Shown here piece by piece: positions 1 to 8,716 of a DNA stretch of 64,000 nt (position 1 is its first letter; the number at the start of each line of letters is the position of its first letter). A program made the translations under genes and the position numbers. The stretch is from NCBI GenBank assembly GCA_963925735.1, contig CAWUUH010000021.1, positions 25,827-89,826 on the forward strand, written 5' to 3'. The notes below the pieces were generated by a model. The model was not told the DNA's origin. It searched no databases and saw nothing but the letters and a program-made list of their open reading frames with translations. This DNA is from UBA4582 sp013204195. Its GTDB lineage: Bacteria; Pseudomonadota; Gammaproteobacteria; Pseudomonadales; Azotimanducaceae.

Positions 1-369
1 GGCGGCTTTAAGATTCGTGTCCATGACGAAGTCCCAGTCATCTTCATCAATCATGGCATAAGTTTTGGCGCCAGACTCAACGCCGGCGTTATTGATGAGC
101 ACATCAATGGGGCCAAAGGCCGCTGCCGCATTGTCCAAAAATGCCCGAGCACTGACTGGATCGCGAACATCCAGCGCCAGCGCCAGCGCCTGCCCCCCTG
201 CCGCTGTTAGCTGGTTTACCAGCGCCTCAAGTTTATCGACCCGCCTGGCACCCAGGACGACCTTGCCTCCAGCGGAGGCGATCAATTCAGCGAAATGCGC
301 ACCAAAACCGGAAGAAGCGCCGGTGATGACCACATGTTTACCCTGCATCGAGAACGTTTTGTCCAGCAC
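1..369 (-). CDS. Short-chain dehydrogenase/reductase, C-terminus cut off by window edge
   Basis: The first 123 codons of an NAD(P)-dependent classical SDR are visible; the rest lies left of position 1. The cofactor motif TGASSGFG is at residues 16-23 and the structural NNAG motif at 93-96. I chose the GTG start at 369 because an AGGAT Shine-Dalgarno lies about 6 nt upstream and an in-frame TAG immediately precedes it. The ATG at 348 is the alternative. A 6-bp repeat near 170-190 encodes an ALALAL strand. The catalytic Tyr-Lys pair would lie outside the window, so the substrate cannot be guessed. It is transcribed divergently from the DUF445 gene. Confidence 0.85.
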   Translation of the reverse strand, partial: MLDKTFSMQGKHVVITGASSGFGAHFAELIASAGGKVVLGARRVDKLEALVNQLTAAGGQALALALDVRDPVSARAFLDNAAAAFGPIDVLINNAGVESGAKTYAMIDEDDWDFVMDTNLKAA

Positions 370-572
370 CTAAAATCCTTATTTATAATCCTTGAGCTAA
401 TGGAATCACAAGCCCATGCGCGATTGCAACAGCCGCGATCGTGCCAGGGTTATTTTGGGCTCATTCGATGCCAACCGAGTCGACAGCAGGATACGTTGAT
501 CCATAACAACTACATCATGCTCCGATGATGCTTTATGATCTGTGAGTCCGTTAACTCATCGATTGGCCACTC

Positions 573-1868
573 ATGTTCCACTACAAGTCCACGGACCCCG
601 CGCAATCCCGACACGAGGATCTGGCGCGCATGAAACGCCTGGCAACCGGGCTCTTGCTCGCAGTCACTGCTGTTTATATCGTCGCGCGCCTGTTCCACGA
701 GTTCGCGCCCTGGGTTGGTTATGTGGAAGCCACCGCAGAAGCCGCCATGGTCGGCGCCCTCGCTGACTGGTTCGCCGTCACCGCCTTGTTTCGGCACCCC
801 CTGGGTCTGAAGATCCCGCACACAGCGATCATACCCAACCGTAAAAGTCAGATCGCCGAGCAATTCGGGCGCTTCGTCCAGGAGAATTTTCTCTCGGAAC
901 AGGTCATTTCTGCCAAGATCCGAGCCATGAATCTGAGCCAGCAAGTGGCCTTGTGGATCGTCGCACCGAAGAATGCCGACGCGGTGGCCGAACAACTCAC
1001 CGCTGGACTGGCAGGAGCGGTCCGGGTGATGAACGACGCAGATATCCAGCGGATGATCGAACAGAAGGTCGCCGACAAAATTCGGGATACTTCATTCGCG
1101 CCACTCATTGGCGAGTTGCTGACATTCCTAACCTCGGGCAGACGTCAACAGGAAGCCATGGATGCCGCCGTTCGAATCGCCTTGAATCTGTTAGAAGACA
1201 ATGACGAGCAACTGCGCGAAAAAGTCGGTACAGAAACACCCTGGTGGTTTCCCTCGAGTCTTGACAAGGCTGTGTATAAAAAACTGGTTCGCAGCCTGAG
1301 CAAAACTCTGTATGAAATGCAGATGGATATTTTTCACCCTATGCGCATCAAGCTGGTCACGATCACTGATCAGTTTATGGAAGACCTGAAGCATTCACAG
1401 GATATTCGCAACAAGGAAGTCTCGATCAAAGAGGATCTACTGAACCAACCAGCGTTACGGGATTTTACCGGCACTCTCTGGCAAGATATCAAACAAGCTT
1501 TATTACATCAAAGCGAAAACCCCAACGCCGAGCTCAAGCAGACAATTCAAAAGTCGGTGATAAAGTTTGGTGAATCTATTCTCGAAGATCCGGCCCTGGC
1601 CAACAAGATCGATGGGTGGGCAGACACCAGTGCCCGCCACCTCATTCGAACCTATGGCCATGAAGTGGCAGACCTGATTTCCGGCACGATCGACAACTGG
1701 GATGCCACAGCCACTGCGGAACGAATTGAACTGCAGATCGGCCGCGACCTACAATTCATTCGCATCAATGGCACAGTTGTCGGCGGCTTAGCCGGCCTGA
1801 CGATTCACCTTATTGCCGAACTGAGCAGTCTGGCCGACATTAGCTTGACTGACCTGTGGCCACTTTAA
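573..1868 (+). CDS. DUF445 (YjiN-like) membrane-associated protein
   Basis: A 431-residue protein of the DUF445 family, which includes E. coli YjiN. The family signature AEAAMVGALADWFAVTALF is at residues 55-73, after a hydrophobic helix at about 22-41. A second hydrophobic helix close to the C-terminus (about 405-425) suggests both ends anchor a largely helical cytoplasmic or periplasmic domain in the inner membrane. The biochemical role of the family is not established. The 3' end overlaps the convergent phosphotransferase gene by 29 bp, so the two transcripts are antisense at their ends. Confidence 0.85.
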   Translation: MFHYKSTDPAQSRHEDLARMKRLATGLLLAVTAVYIVARLFHEFAPWVGYVEATAEAAMVGALADWFAVTALFRHPLGLKIPHTAIIPNRKSQIAEQFGRFVQENFLSEQVISAKIRAMNLSQQVALWIVAPKNADAVAEQLTAGLAGAVRVMNDADIQRMIEQKVADKIRDTSFAPLIGELLTFLTSGRRQQEAMDAAVRIALNLLEDNDEQLREKVGTETPWWFPSSLDKAVYKKLVRSLSKTLYEMQMDIFHPMRIKLVTITDQFMEDLKHSQDIRNKEVSIKEDLLNQPALRDFTGTLWQDIKQALLHQSENPNAELKQTIQKSVIKFGESILEDPALANKIDGWADTSARHLIRTYGHEVADLISGTIDNWDATATAERIELQIGRDLQFIRINGTVVGGLAGLTIHLIAELSSLADISLTDLWPL

Positions 1869-3267
1869 AACCTGAGTAGCGCGGCTGATCGATAGCAATC
1901 TGATTCGCCACGGCGTGACGCAAATAATCATGTAATCGCTCATCATCAAGGTCCTGAGTGCCATCGCGCAATTCTCGAGTCAGACGCCAGCGCAGCGCCT
2001 CCAGATCGTCGTCGGCTACCGCCGAACCATACAGAAGCCTTAACTTCTCCAACTCCAGCGCCCGTGCCGCCCCCCCCAGTTGACTTTCACGAAGCACAAT
2101 ATCCAGCGCATTACCCGCAACCCGAGCGAGAAAATTGACCCGACCGGTGGTGCCATCCATCACATCAGCACGCAAAAAGTCACGCACCGCTGTCAGTAAC
2201 TCGTCAGCCCGAGGCATATCCAGCGTTTGCGCTGCCTGCTCAGGTTGTACCGGCGTCACGATCCCTGGGATCACCAGATTCACACAATCGATCTGACACT
2301 CTGACGAACGCCGACCAATACTCGGTCGCTCCACGGTCTTATCGGGTCCGGTACGGTAATGCTCAGCCATACCCAGGCAACCCACGGCCCACCAAAAAGA
2401 GCCAAAGACTTCCCAGAACTTTACCTGTTCAATATCAACGGGCTGACCCGAGACTTCCTCATAACCACGAAACAAGTCTGCATACTCACCAAACCCGCCC
2501 ACTGGCTGCGCACCGCCAAATCGCCAGGAGTTGACACAAATCCAGCCCAAATCGCGCATGGGATCACCGATATGGGCAATTTCCCAGTCGAGCACAGCAA
2601 CCACTTTTGTTTCGTCAACCAAAAAATTACCATTGCGGAAATCGTTGTGAACCAGGCGCATCTGCGGGGCTACCGGCAGATGCTCCATCAGCCATCGAGC
2701 CGTGAAATCAATCATCGGCTGCGGCGTCTCCAGCAAACGGTAGCGCTCCCAACTCTGCTCCACAAATTCTTTCGGGGTGATTTCAAACAAGCGACTTCTT
2801 AACCCGGTGGCATCCAGGTCGATCTGGTGGATTTTTGCCATTAACTTGCCACACTCGTAGGCGAGTCGAGGCCGCAGCTGCTCATAGGCGGGTGCGCGAA
2901 CGATCCGCGCACCCAGGGCTTCGCCTTCAAGCCACTCCATGATGAAGCCTTCACCCAGATCATCTTCGTCTTGTAACACATAATAGACTTGTGGTTCTGG
3001 CACACCCACGGCGCGGGCACTGCGCATCAACAGCGCCTCAACATCCAGTCCCGGATGGCCTGGCACCGGCTCTACCTTGACACCCCCCGGCGCTCGACGC
3101 ATCGCCAACAACTGTTCACCCGTCGGCGTCTCGATCGCTATGCGGTAGGTTTCCTGACTCGCACCACCGGACAATCGATCGACTCGCAGCAATTGTTGAA
3201 AATCAGGGATATTGCGCACCAATATCCCTTCAAGAGTTGCTTCGAATCTCGTCTTATCTGCATCCAT
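1840..3267 (-). CDS. APH-family phosphotransferase fused to a DUF6285-like domain
   Basis: A 475-residue protein. Residues 30 to about 340 form an aminoglycoside-phosphotransferase/choline-kinase fold: glycine loop LSGGASQETYRI at 32-43, Brenner motif HNDFRNGN at 207-214, and metal-binding DWE at 227-229. The last 120 residues, starting near RADELLTAVRDFL, look like the DUF6285 domain often found beside such kinases. It begins 2 nt after the acyl-CoA dehydrogenase stop, with AAGG about 10 nt upstream of the ATG, so the two are surely co-transcribed. In human ACAD10/ACAD11 and the bacterial LvaA/LvaC pair, an APH kinase and an ACAD act together on 4-hydroxyacyl-CoA. That role is inferred here; antibiotic resistance is unlikely. 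Confidence 0.85.
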   Translation of the reverse strand: MDADKTRFEATLEGILVRNIPDFQQLLRVDRLSGGASQETYRIAIETPTGEQLLAMRRAPGGVKVEPVPGHPGLDVEALLMRSARAVGVPEPQVYYVLQDEDDLGEGFIMEWLEGEALGARIVRAPAYEQLRPRLAYECGKLMAKIHQIDLDATGLRSRLFEITPKEFVEQSWERYRLLETPQPMIDFTARWLMEHLPVAPQMRLVHNDFRNGNFLVDETKVVAVLDWEIAHIGDPMRDLGWICVNSWRFGGAQPVGGFGEYADLFRGYEEVSGQPVDIEQVKFWEVFGSFWWAVGCLGMAEHYRTGPDKTVERPSIGRRSSECQIDCVNLVIPGIVTPVQPEQAAQTLDMPRADELLTAVRDFLRADVMDGTTGRVNFLARVAGNALDIVLRESQLGGAARALELEKLRLLYGSAVADDDLEALRWRLTRELRDGTQDLDDERLHDYLRHAVANQIAIDQPRYSGFKVATGQSS

Positions 3268-3269
3268 GC

Positions 3270-4541
3270 TTAGTCTACCTTTACACCCTTTGGCGCCTTC
3301 TGATTCATATAACCAAACATGTAACCTGCGATTCTGCGCATTTGAATCTCTTCCGCACCTTCGGTGATTCGGTAGCGACGATGATGACGATAAATATGCT
3401 CGAATGGCTTATGCCGCGAATAGCCCAAACCACCGTGAACCTGCATGGCCCTATCAGCCGCGTCACAACACAATCGATTCGCTATGTAATTACACATAGA
3501 CACCTTGTCAGAGACCATGAAATTACCGTACTTGTCCATCTGCCAGGCAGTCTTGTGGATCAGCGCCCGAAGCATTTCGCACTGCGCCTGAAGCTCGACC
3601 AGCGGAAACTGAATACCTTGATTGCTGGATAATGGCTTACCGAAGGGCTTGCGCTTCATCGCGTAGGCTACCGATTCATTGATACAATACTGGGCAGCAC
3701 CGAGGCTAGAGGCAGCCTGGCGAATCCGGTTCTCATTGAAGAAATGTTGCACCACCTGCAAGCCGCGGCCCTCGCCACCAAATATCGCAGAGTCATCAAC
3801 GTGTACGTCCGTGATCGAGACCCGGCCGTGATCGGTCGGCATGTTAAAGGTCCAGAGCATCTCTTCAATTTTCATGCCTTCGGCTTTCATGGGCACCAGA
3901 AAAGCCGTAATGCCTTCGCCATCGCCTGGCTTGCCACTGGTACGCGCCATGATCATGTCGTATTGGGCCTTGTGAATACCGGTATTCCAGGTTTTCTCGC
4001 CATTGATTCGCCAGCCGTCACCATCCCGTACGGCGTTCGTTTCCATGTGAGTCGCGTCAGAGCCATGATCCGGCTCGGTGATTCCAAAGGCAAAGCCCCG
4101 CTTACCTTCCAGCAACAAGGGAACCCATTCCGCCTGTTGGCTCGGCGTCCCATAGGCCAGCATCAGCAGCAAACCAACGTTGTTACCAACAATGGAGTGC
4201 TCGTTCTGCAGGTCATTATGCAAACCCAGTCCCATCGCCGCAAAGTGCTCGCGAATCACCGCCATACCCAGGTTGGTGCCGTTCTGGCCACCATATTGCT
4301 TGTCTATCGGGTAGCGGTAGTGACCCGCTTTATCCGCTCGTTGTCGGGCTTCGCGCAGCAATGATTCCCATTCTTCATTCGGCAGTCCGCCTCGCTCCCA
4401 ATCAGTTCGTGCGTCTTCGCGACGATGATCGAAGAAGCGAATATTGTCGTTCTCCTGCTCCAGGGGCTTGATCTCATCAAGAATGAATTGATCGAGTACT
4501 TTCAAATAATCCTGTAAATCTTTTGGTATGTCGAAGTCCAT
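3270..4541 (-). CDS. Acyl-CoA dehydrogenase family flavoprotein
   Basis: A 423-residue FAD-dependent acyl-CoA dehydrogenase, covering the N-terminal helical, middle beta and C-terminal helical domains. The FAD/substrate segment GITEPDHGSDATHMETN and INGEKTWNTG are typical, as is the late HGGLGYSRHKPFEHIYR. The C-terminal ITEGAEEIQMRRIAG contains the Glu that aligns with the catalytic base. I start at ATG 4541 rather than ATG 4550, because the AGAGG ribosome site abuts the first ATG and is well spaced for the second. It is translationally linked to the downstream APH kinase. The substrate is unknown; 4-hydroxy or branched acyl-CoA are possibilities. Confidence 0.92.
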   Translation of the reverse strand: MDFDIPKDLQDYLKVLDQFILDEIKPLEQENDNIRFFDHRREDARTDWERGGLPNEEWESLLREARQRADKAGHYRYPIDKQYGGQNGTNLGMAVIREHFAAMGLGLHNDLQNEHSIVGNNVGLLLMLAYGTPSQQAEWVPLLLEGKRGFAFGITEPDHGSDATHMETNAVRDGDGWRINGEKTWNTGIHKAQYDMIMARTSGKPGDGEGITAFLVPMKAEGMKIEEMLWTFNMPTDHGRVSITDVHVDDSAIFGGEGRGLQVVQHFFNENRIRQAASSLGAAQYCINESVAYAMKRKPFGKPLSSNQGIQFPLVELQAQCEMLRALIHKTAWQMDKYGNFMVSDKVSMCNYIANRLCCDAADRAMQVHGGLGYSRHKPFEHIYRHHRRYRITEGAEEIQMRRIAGYMFGYMNQKAPKGVKVD

Positions 4542-4655
4542 GGAACACATCCTCTTTTTTAGTTATGAATTCTTGAGCTGAAAATACTGCCTTAAACCAA
4601 TCCTGACAATCACTTTATGTCGCGCTAATACCGAACACTCGCTTTCCAGCTAACC

Positions 4656-5486
4656 TTAGATAATGTCAAATTCGATTCGGCCAAAACTTTTGGGCGCTCC
4701 CGCATCATCACACAGGTATTGCGCAATGTAATGCCCGGGGCTCGCCAATTGCACTCGACCCAAAGAACCGGTCATCAGATAATGGCCCTTCAGTACGGCG
4801 TATCCCTGGGCCAGAGAATGATTGATAAGCCAGACCAGTACCGCGGCCTGACTGCCCATCGCATCGCGACCATGAGCGAGACTCAGCGCTTCATCACCGC
4901 GGTGCAGCGTCACTTCAATGTCGTCCGTGTTCACGGGCTGCAGATCGGCTAATCCGATAATATAGCCGCCCGCTGCCGAGTTGGCGGCCACCAAATCGGC
5001 ACCAGACATAGTCCTGCCAGCAGCATTGGGGGTGGCATAGCCGGCATCGGCAATTTCAACCATCGGCAATGAACAATCGATATACTCATTGAGGTTTCCA
5101 AGGCTGACCGGCTGGGTGACCGCTCGGCTTATTCGATAGCCAATTTCCGTCTCTATGATCGGCCGGCAAAAATCTGCCAGTTTGATCTGACAAGGTGACC
5201 GGTACTCGTGTCCCGACACCAAAACACCACCGGCCGGCGTCGTCATGCCCATCGACTGCTGGGCGGCGATATTGGTGAGCGCCGCCTTGAAACCTCGGAT
5301 ATGCCGGGGCTGACGCATCTCCGACAGCCCCCCAGTACCCTTCAGCAACAAATCAACGTAGGCTCGCTGCAGCTCGTAACCACGACTCAGCGTCGGGGCG
5401 TCACTATCACTCAACAAAGGCATGGGCTGACATGCCTCATGGGCGGTCATGGCGCGGCGGGCAAATTCGTGGTTCATTTCAGTCAT
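4656..5486 (-). CDS. 2-keto-4-pentenoate hydratase family protein
   Basis: A FAH-superfamily hydratase/decarboxylase-like protein of about 276 residues. The ETEIGYRISR segment carries the paired acidic metal ligands typical of MhpD/XylJ enzymes, which add water to 2-oxopent-4-enoates in meta-cleavage pathways. Several in-frame ATGs precede this start (an upstream reading extends to 5567). The one at 5486 has TAGGGA about 10 nt upstream and avoids overlap with the gene before it. It sits between the HCCA-isomerase-like pair and the ACAD-APH pair on the same strand, so a shared ring- or side-chain-degradation role is reasonable but inferred. Confidence 0.85.
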   Translation of the reverse strand: MTEMNHEFARRAMTAHEACQPMPLLSDSDAPTLSRGYELQRAYVDLLLKGTGGLSEMRQPRHIRGFKAALTNIAAQQSMGMTTPAGGVLVSGHEYRSPCQIKLADFCRPIIETEIGYRISRAVTQPVSLGNLNEYIDCSLPMVEIADAGYATPNAAGRTMSGADLVAANSAAGGYIIGLADLQPVNTDDIEVTLHRGDEALSLAHGRDAMGSQAAVLVWLINHSLAQGYAVLKGHYLMTGSLGRVQLASPGHYIAQYLCDDAGAPKSFGRIEFDII

Positions 5487-5541
5487 TCGGTGACTATCCC
5501 TATTACTATTCATCTGAAGCAGAGAATCGCTGGCGCAAAAA

Positions 5542-6195
5542 TTACACCGGAGCGGCACCCTCTCCACCGGTTAAATACCATCGCAGTAAGGGCAGATGCT
5601 GCCTGCCCTGAAAACGTTCGCCACGATAAAGATACCCCGGTGAGCCGAAGACCCCCATGAGCAGCAGTTCATCCGCCAGTTGCTGCAAGACGACAGGCCC
5701 AGGACCCGCCGTAAAATCCCGCCAGCTAGCCAGGTCAATCCCCAACCCTGACAAGACCTGAGTCACTACGGTCGCCACTGGGTCACCCTGCCGAAAGATA
5801 CCCTCATCGATACCTTCAATATACTGCGGCGCATTTGACGCCATCGCATTCACGTATAGCAGACCCATCGCCGCGGAGCTCGCGTCGAACTGGGGCTGGC
5901 TATTCGCCAAGGGAATATCCAGCAATTCACAAGTACGACGCAACTCGGCCTCGGCATTTTTCTGCCGCGCCAAGGCCCGGCGGGCCTTGTAGTGCACCTG
6001 AGGATCATCAGACACCTGCGGTGGCCGACTCGAGATGCGTCCCAAACCCGCCTCAAGAGGCAACCATTGGACAGTCAAGCCCAGATCATTCACCAGCGCC
6101 TGACTTGCAGCCAACGCCAGATAGCTCTCTGGATCAGTAAAATCCAGACAAATGACCAGGTCGGCGGTGGCAGACACCTGCGTTTGCAGGCTCAC
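5542..6195 (-). CDS. DsbA/HCCA-isomerase-like thioredoxin-fold protein, altered active site
   Basis: A 217-residue member of the 2-hydroxychromene-2-carboxylate isomerase (kappa-GST, DsbA-like) family. The C-terminal GVFGSPGYLYRGERFQGR segment, with its cis-proline-type loop and the final LLRWYLTGG, fits well. The N-terminal active-site loop reads LDFTDPESYLA instead of the usual FxSPY, so the catalytic Ser position is Asp21. The start codon overlaps the stop of the next gene upstream by 4 bp (ATGA), so the two paralogues are translationally coupled. It may be a non-catalytic partner or have a different chemistry. Confidence 0.8.
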   Translation of the reverse strand: MSLQTQVSATADLVICLDFTDPESYLALAASQALVNDLGLTVQWLPLEAGLGRISSRPPQVSDDPQVHYKARRALARQKNAEAELRRTCELLDIPLANSQPQFDASSAAMGLLYVNAMASNAPQYIEGIDEGIFRQGDPVATVVTQVLSGLGIDLASWRDFTAGPGPVVLQQLADELLLMGVFGSPGYLYRGERFQGRQHLPLLRWYLTGGEGAAPV

Positions 6196-6860
6196 GAATT
6201 CAGTACCGTATCGTAGGCAACATCCGGAAAAGGCCCCGTCCCACCCGCCAGGTGCCAGCGCACTCGAGGCAACTGTTCTCGACCAAAATACACCTCGTCA
6301 TCAATCACGTAAGTGGGTACGCCGAAATACCCCAGGTCCAAGATGCGCTCTTGCAACTGGTCGTGCTCATCTCTACCGGCACCGGCCAAATAGACCGGAA
6401 AACCTCCCACATGGGCGCCTGCCTCCGCCAACAGCGCACCGATGACCTGAGGATCCTCAATATCCAATTGGCGTTGCCAGAAGCGCGAGTAGACTCTATC
6501 AGTATAGCCTTTAAGGATATCCGGATGCTGTTGTCGGGCCCACAGCATGCCAATCGCGGCGATGGATGAATCCCAAATTTTTTGCGTGCCACGCAGCGTC
6601 AGACCTCGCAGCGACGCATAGCGACGGGCGTCCATGTAGGCATATTTGACCGCCGTCCACTGTCTTGGCGACCGCTGATTCTCCACCACATCGCCCTTCT
6701 CACTGACTTTCGCGGTACCCAGATAGCTGCCGATATTTAATGTCAGGGGCAGCCAGTCGATCTCGACGTCGAAGTCTTGGGCCAGTGCGTAGGTGGGATC
6801 CTTGGCTATAAAAGCATAGGGACTCTTGAAATCAATATAGACCTCGAGTCGCTGGCTCAT
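6192..6860 (-). CDS. 2-hydroxychromene-2-carboxylate isomerase family (DsbA-like) protein
   Basis: A 222-residue thioredoxin-fold protein. The N-terminal IDFKSPYAF motif keeps the Ser13-Pro-Tyr of HCCA isomerases, and GYFGVPTYVIDDEVYFGREQ near the C-terminus matches the cis-Pro loop and the conserved FGQDR-like segment. Family members isomerise chromene carboxylates with glutathione in naphthalene breakdown, but many homologues have unknown substrates. It is the first gene of a minus-strand run (two DsbA-like proteins, hydratase, ACAD, APH kinase) and would define its promoter, somewhere in 6861-7050. Confidence 0.85.
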   Translation of the reverse strand: MSQRLEVYIDFKSPYAFIAKDPTYALAQDFDVEIDWLPLTLNIGSYLGTAKVSEKGDVVENQRSPRQWTAVKYAYMDARRYASLRGLTLRGTQKIWDSSIAAIGMLWARQQHPDILKGYTDRVYSRFWQRQLDIEDPQVIGALLAEAGAHVGGFPVYLAGAGRDEHDQLQERILDLGYFGVPTYVIDDEVYFGREQLPRVRWHLAGGTGPFPDVAYDTVLNS

Positions 6861-6991
6861 ATTTTGTTCTCAATGAAAGGGAACCAGTTATACCTAAATT
6901 TCCCTCGCCAGAAAAGCCTCGCCGGCCGTCAGTGAAACCCTATCGAGCCCCCGACAGCCTGCGCACCGATATTATCGCCAGTTTCTCAGCA

Positions 6992-7022
6992 CGCCCGTTG
7001 ACCGAAGGACCGGCAACGGGCG
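6992..7022. other. Perfect 9-bp inverted repeat upstream of the patatin gene
   Basis: CGCCCGTTG at 6992-7000 pairs perfectly with CAACGGGCG at 7014-7022. Inside the 13-nt loop, CCG and CGG could add three more pairs. It lies in the divergent spacer between the HCCA-like and patatin genes and just upstream of a TATAAT. It is not followed by a T tract, so an operator or cruciform is as likely as a terminator. Confidence 0.45.
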
Positions 7023-7057
7023 ACAAATTTAAATCTCGCCAATGCCTCGGCTTTATT

Positions 7058-7063
7058 TATAAT
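7058..7063 (+). promoter_or_regulatory. Possible -10 box for the patatin gene
   Basis: A perfect TATAAT lies 50 nt upstream of the chosen ATG at 7114. No good -35 is visible at the right distance, so this is only a candidate; an activator or a weak -35 would have to contribute. Confidence 0.3.
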
Positions 7064-7113
7064 GCAGTGCACAATACAATCCCTACGACCAATGGCTTTA
7101 GAAGGTGTTAACC

Positions 7114-8631
7114 ATGTTGTCGATGAACTCATCTCAGTCAAAGTATGATCGAAAAATGCGTCGCGCCAAGAGTCACGCGGAGTGGCTGGAAGCTGCCCAT
7201 GAGCATGATACTGCCACAGGGCGAGACAAATGGCGCCAGGAGCAACAATCCTCAAAGTATGACTATCTCAATATCCAGAGCCGAGTTGACGAACTGCGCA
7301 AGCTGCGGGCTAATCACGATGATGTGGGCTTATTGTACGCCCTCAACCAGGGTATCCATGGCAATCAGGGCGGCATGGGCAATAGTGCCTTATATAATCA
7401 ATCCATGGTCGGCACGAAGAAGCTGATCGAAGCTTACGTCGATGAGATTGTCGATGCGCTCCAACATATCAGTGAGCTGCCAGAATCTGACAAAATCACT
7501 CTCGAAGACAAAATTGATTTTTTTCACCGCGCCAATCTGTGCTTCGGCAGTTCGGCACTGATGTTATCCGGCGCCGGATCCTTGGGGCACTTTCACCACG
7601 GTGTTGTCAAAGCGCTACTGCAGCACGATCTGCTCCCAGACATCATCTCGGGCTCCAGCGCCGGGTCCATCTTCGCCGCTGTTCTGGGCACCCACACCAA
7701 TGCAGAGCTTGAGGTGGTGCTGATCGGTAACAATATGCTGGACCCCTTTGACGATGATCTGGAAAAGCGCCCATGGGGCAAGGTTCGACCTCAGATGGAT
7801 GCCGACACCCTGCGCCTGATGCTGGAATCGACTATTCCCGATATGACCTTCCAGGAAGCTTACGAAAAAACTGGGCGCTCCATCAGCGTTACGATCGCAC
7901 CCATGGAAGAGCACCAATCGTCTCGCCTGATGAATGCGATTACCTCACCGAATGTGTATATTCGCACCGCAGTGCTGGCATCCTGTGCGGTACCCGGCGT
8001 CTTTCCACCGGTCATGTTGATGGCCAAAAATGTTTATGGCGAACCTCAGCCTTACCTGCCCAACCGCCGCTGGGTAGATGGCGCCGTGACCGACGACCTG
8101 CCCGCCAAACGTCTGGCGAGACTTTATGGCGTCAATCACTATATTGTCAGTCAAGCCAATCCGCTCGCCCTGGCCATGATGAGCACGGCGAAATTCGTCC
8201 CCATGCCAGACCTGACTAAAAGCATCCTGCGTCACACGACCCACGAAATCCTTCGCGCCAGCGAGAAGTTCTCTCGGCGCTACCTGCGCCAGGTCCCTAG
8301 CATCGGCCAAGGCATGAGTATGTTTTATTCGGTGATGGCGCAAAATTACGAAGGTGATATCAATATTGTCCCAAGTTTCAATTACGTCGATCCGCAAAAG
8401 CTTCTTGCTCGGCTAAACGCGAAGGAAATTGAAGACCTGATACTTGAAGGCGAGCGCGGGACCTGGCCGCAGCTTGAACGGATCAAAATTTGTACTAAAA
8501 TTGGTCGAACTTTGTCGCGGATTCTCGATCATCATGCCGAGCACAACATCAAGTCCTTCTACAAGAAGCGCAACGCCGGCAAGCGCAGACCGGCACCGAC
8601 AGCGCAACCCACGGCGAGCCAGGAAGAATAA
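7114..8631 (+). CDS. Patatin-like phospholipase with N-terminal DUF3336
   Basis: A 505-residue acyl hydrolase. After a DUF3336-type N-terminal region (about residues 1-140) comes the patatin domain. The oxyanion segment SGAGSLGHFHHG is near residue 152, the nucleophile elbow GSSAG has Ser182, and the catalytic Asp is in VDGAVTDDLP (about Asp322), giving a complete Ser-Asp dyad. The architecture matches bacterial relatives of the yeast Tgl3/4/5 lipid-droplet lipases, so a role in turnover of triacylglycerol, wax or phospholipid is likely. The ATG at 7114 is preferred over GTG 7105 because GAAGG sits about 9 nt before it. No signal peptide is seen. Confidence 0.9.
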   Translation: MLSMNSSQSKYDRKMRRAKSHAEWLEAAHEHDTATGRDKWRQEQQSSKYDYLNIQSRVDELRKLRANHDDVGLLYALNQGIHGNQGGMGNSALYNQSMVGTKKLIEAYVDEIVDALQHISELPESDKITLEDKIDFFHRANLCFGSSALMLSGAGSLGHFHHGVVKALLQHDLLPDIISGSSAGSIFAAVLGTHTNAELEVVLIGNNMLDPFDDDLEKRPWGKVRPQMDADTLRLMLESTIPDMTFQEAYEKTGRSISVTIAPMEEHQSSRLMNAITSPNVYIRTAVLASCAVPGVFPPVMLMAKNVYGEPQPYLPNRRWVDGAVTDDLPAKRLARLYGVNHYIVSQANPLALAMMSTAKFVPMPDLTKSILRHTTHEILRASEKFSRRYLRQVPSIGQGMSMFYSVMAQNYEGDINIVPSFNYVDPQKLLARLNAKEIEDLILEGERGTWPQLERIKICTKIGRTLSRILDHHAEHNIKSFYKKRNAGKRRPAPTAQPTASQEE

Positions 8632-8642
8632 GGCCAGCAACG

Positions 8643-8675
8643 ACAACGCCAACAGCATTCACCAGTTGGCGTTGT
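8643..8675. terminator. Hairpin between convergent genes
   Basis: ACAACGCCAAC (8643-8653) and GTTGGCGTTGT (8665-8675) form a perfect 11-bp stem with an 11-nt loop. It lies just after the patatin stop and before the convergent SDR stop. The T tract is weak, but position and symmetry suggest a bidirectional transcript end. Confidence 0.55.
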
Positions 8676-8716
8676 TAGTTGGCGCACTCTCTTAGATCAA
8701 CGGCAGCGGTCAATCA

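Noticed and set aside
171..191. CCAGCG repeat as a regulatory or CRISPR-like repeat
   Set aside because: It lies inside the partial SDR gene and just encodes an Ala-Leu-rich strand.
3744..4364. 206-codon open frame on the plus strand
   Set aside because: It is antisense to the acyl-CoA dehydrogenase gene; the protein has no domain pattern or ribosome site.
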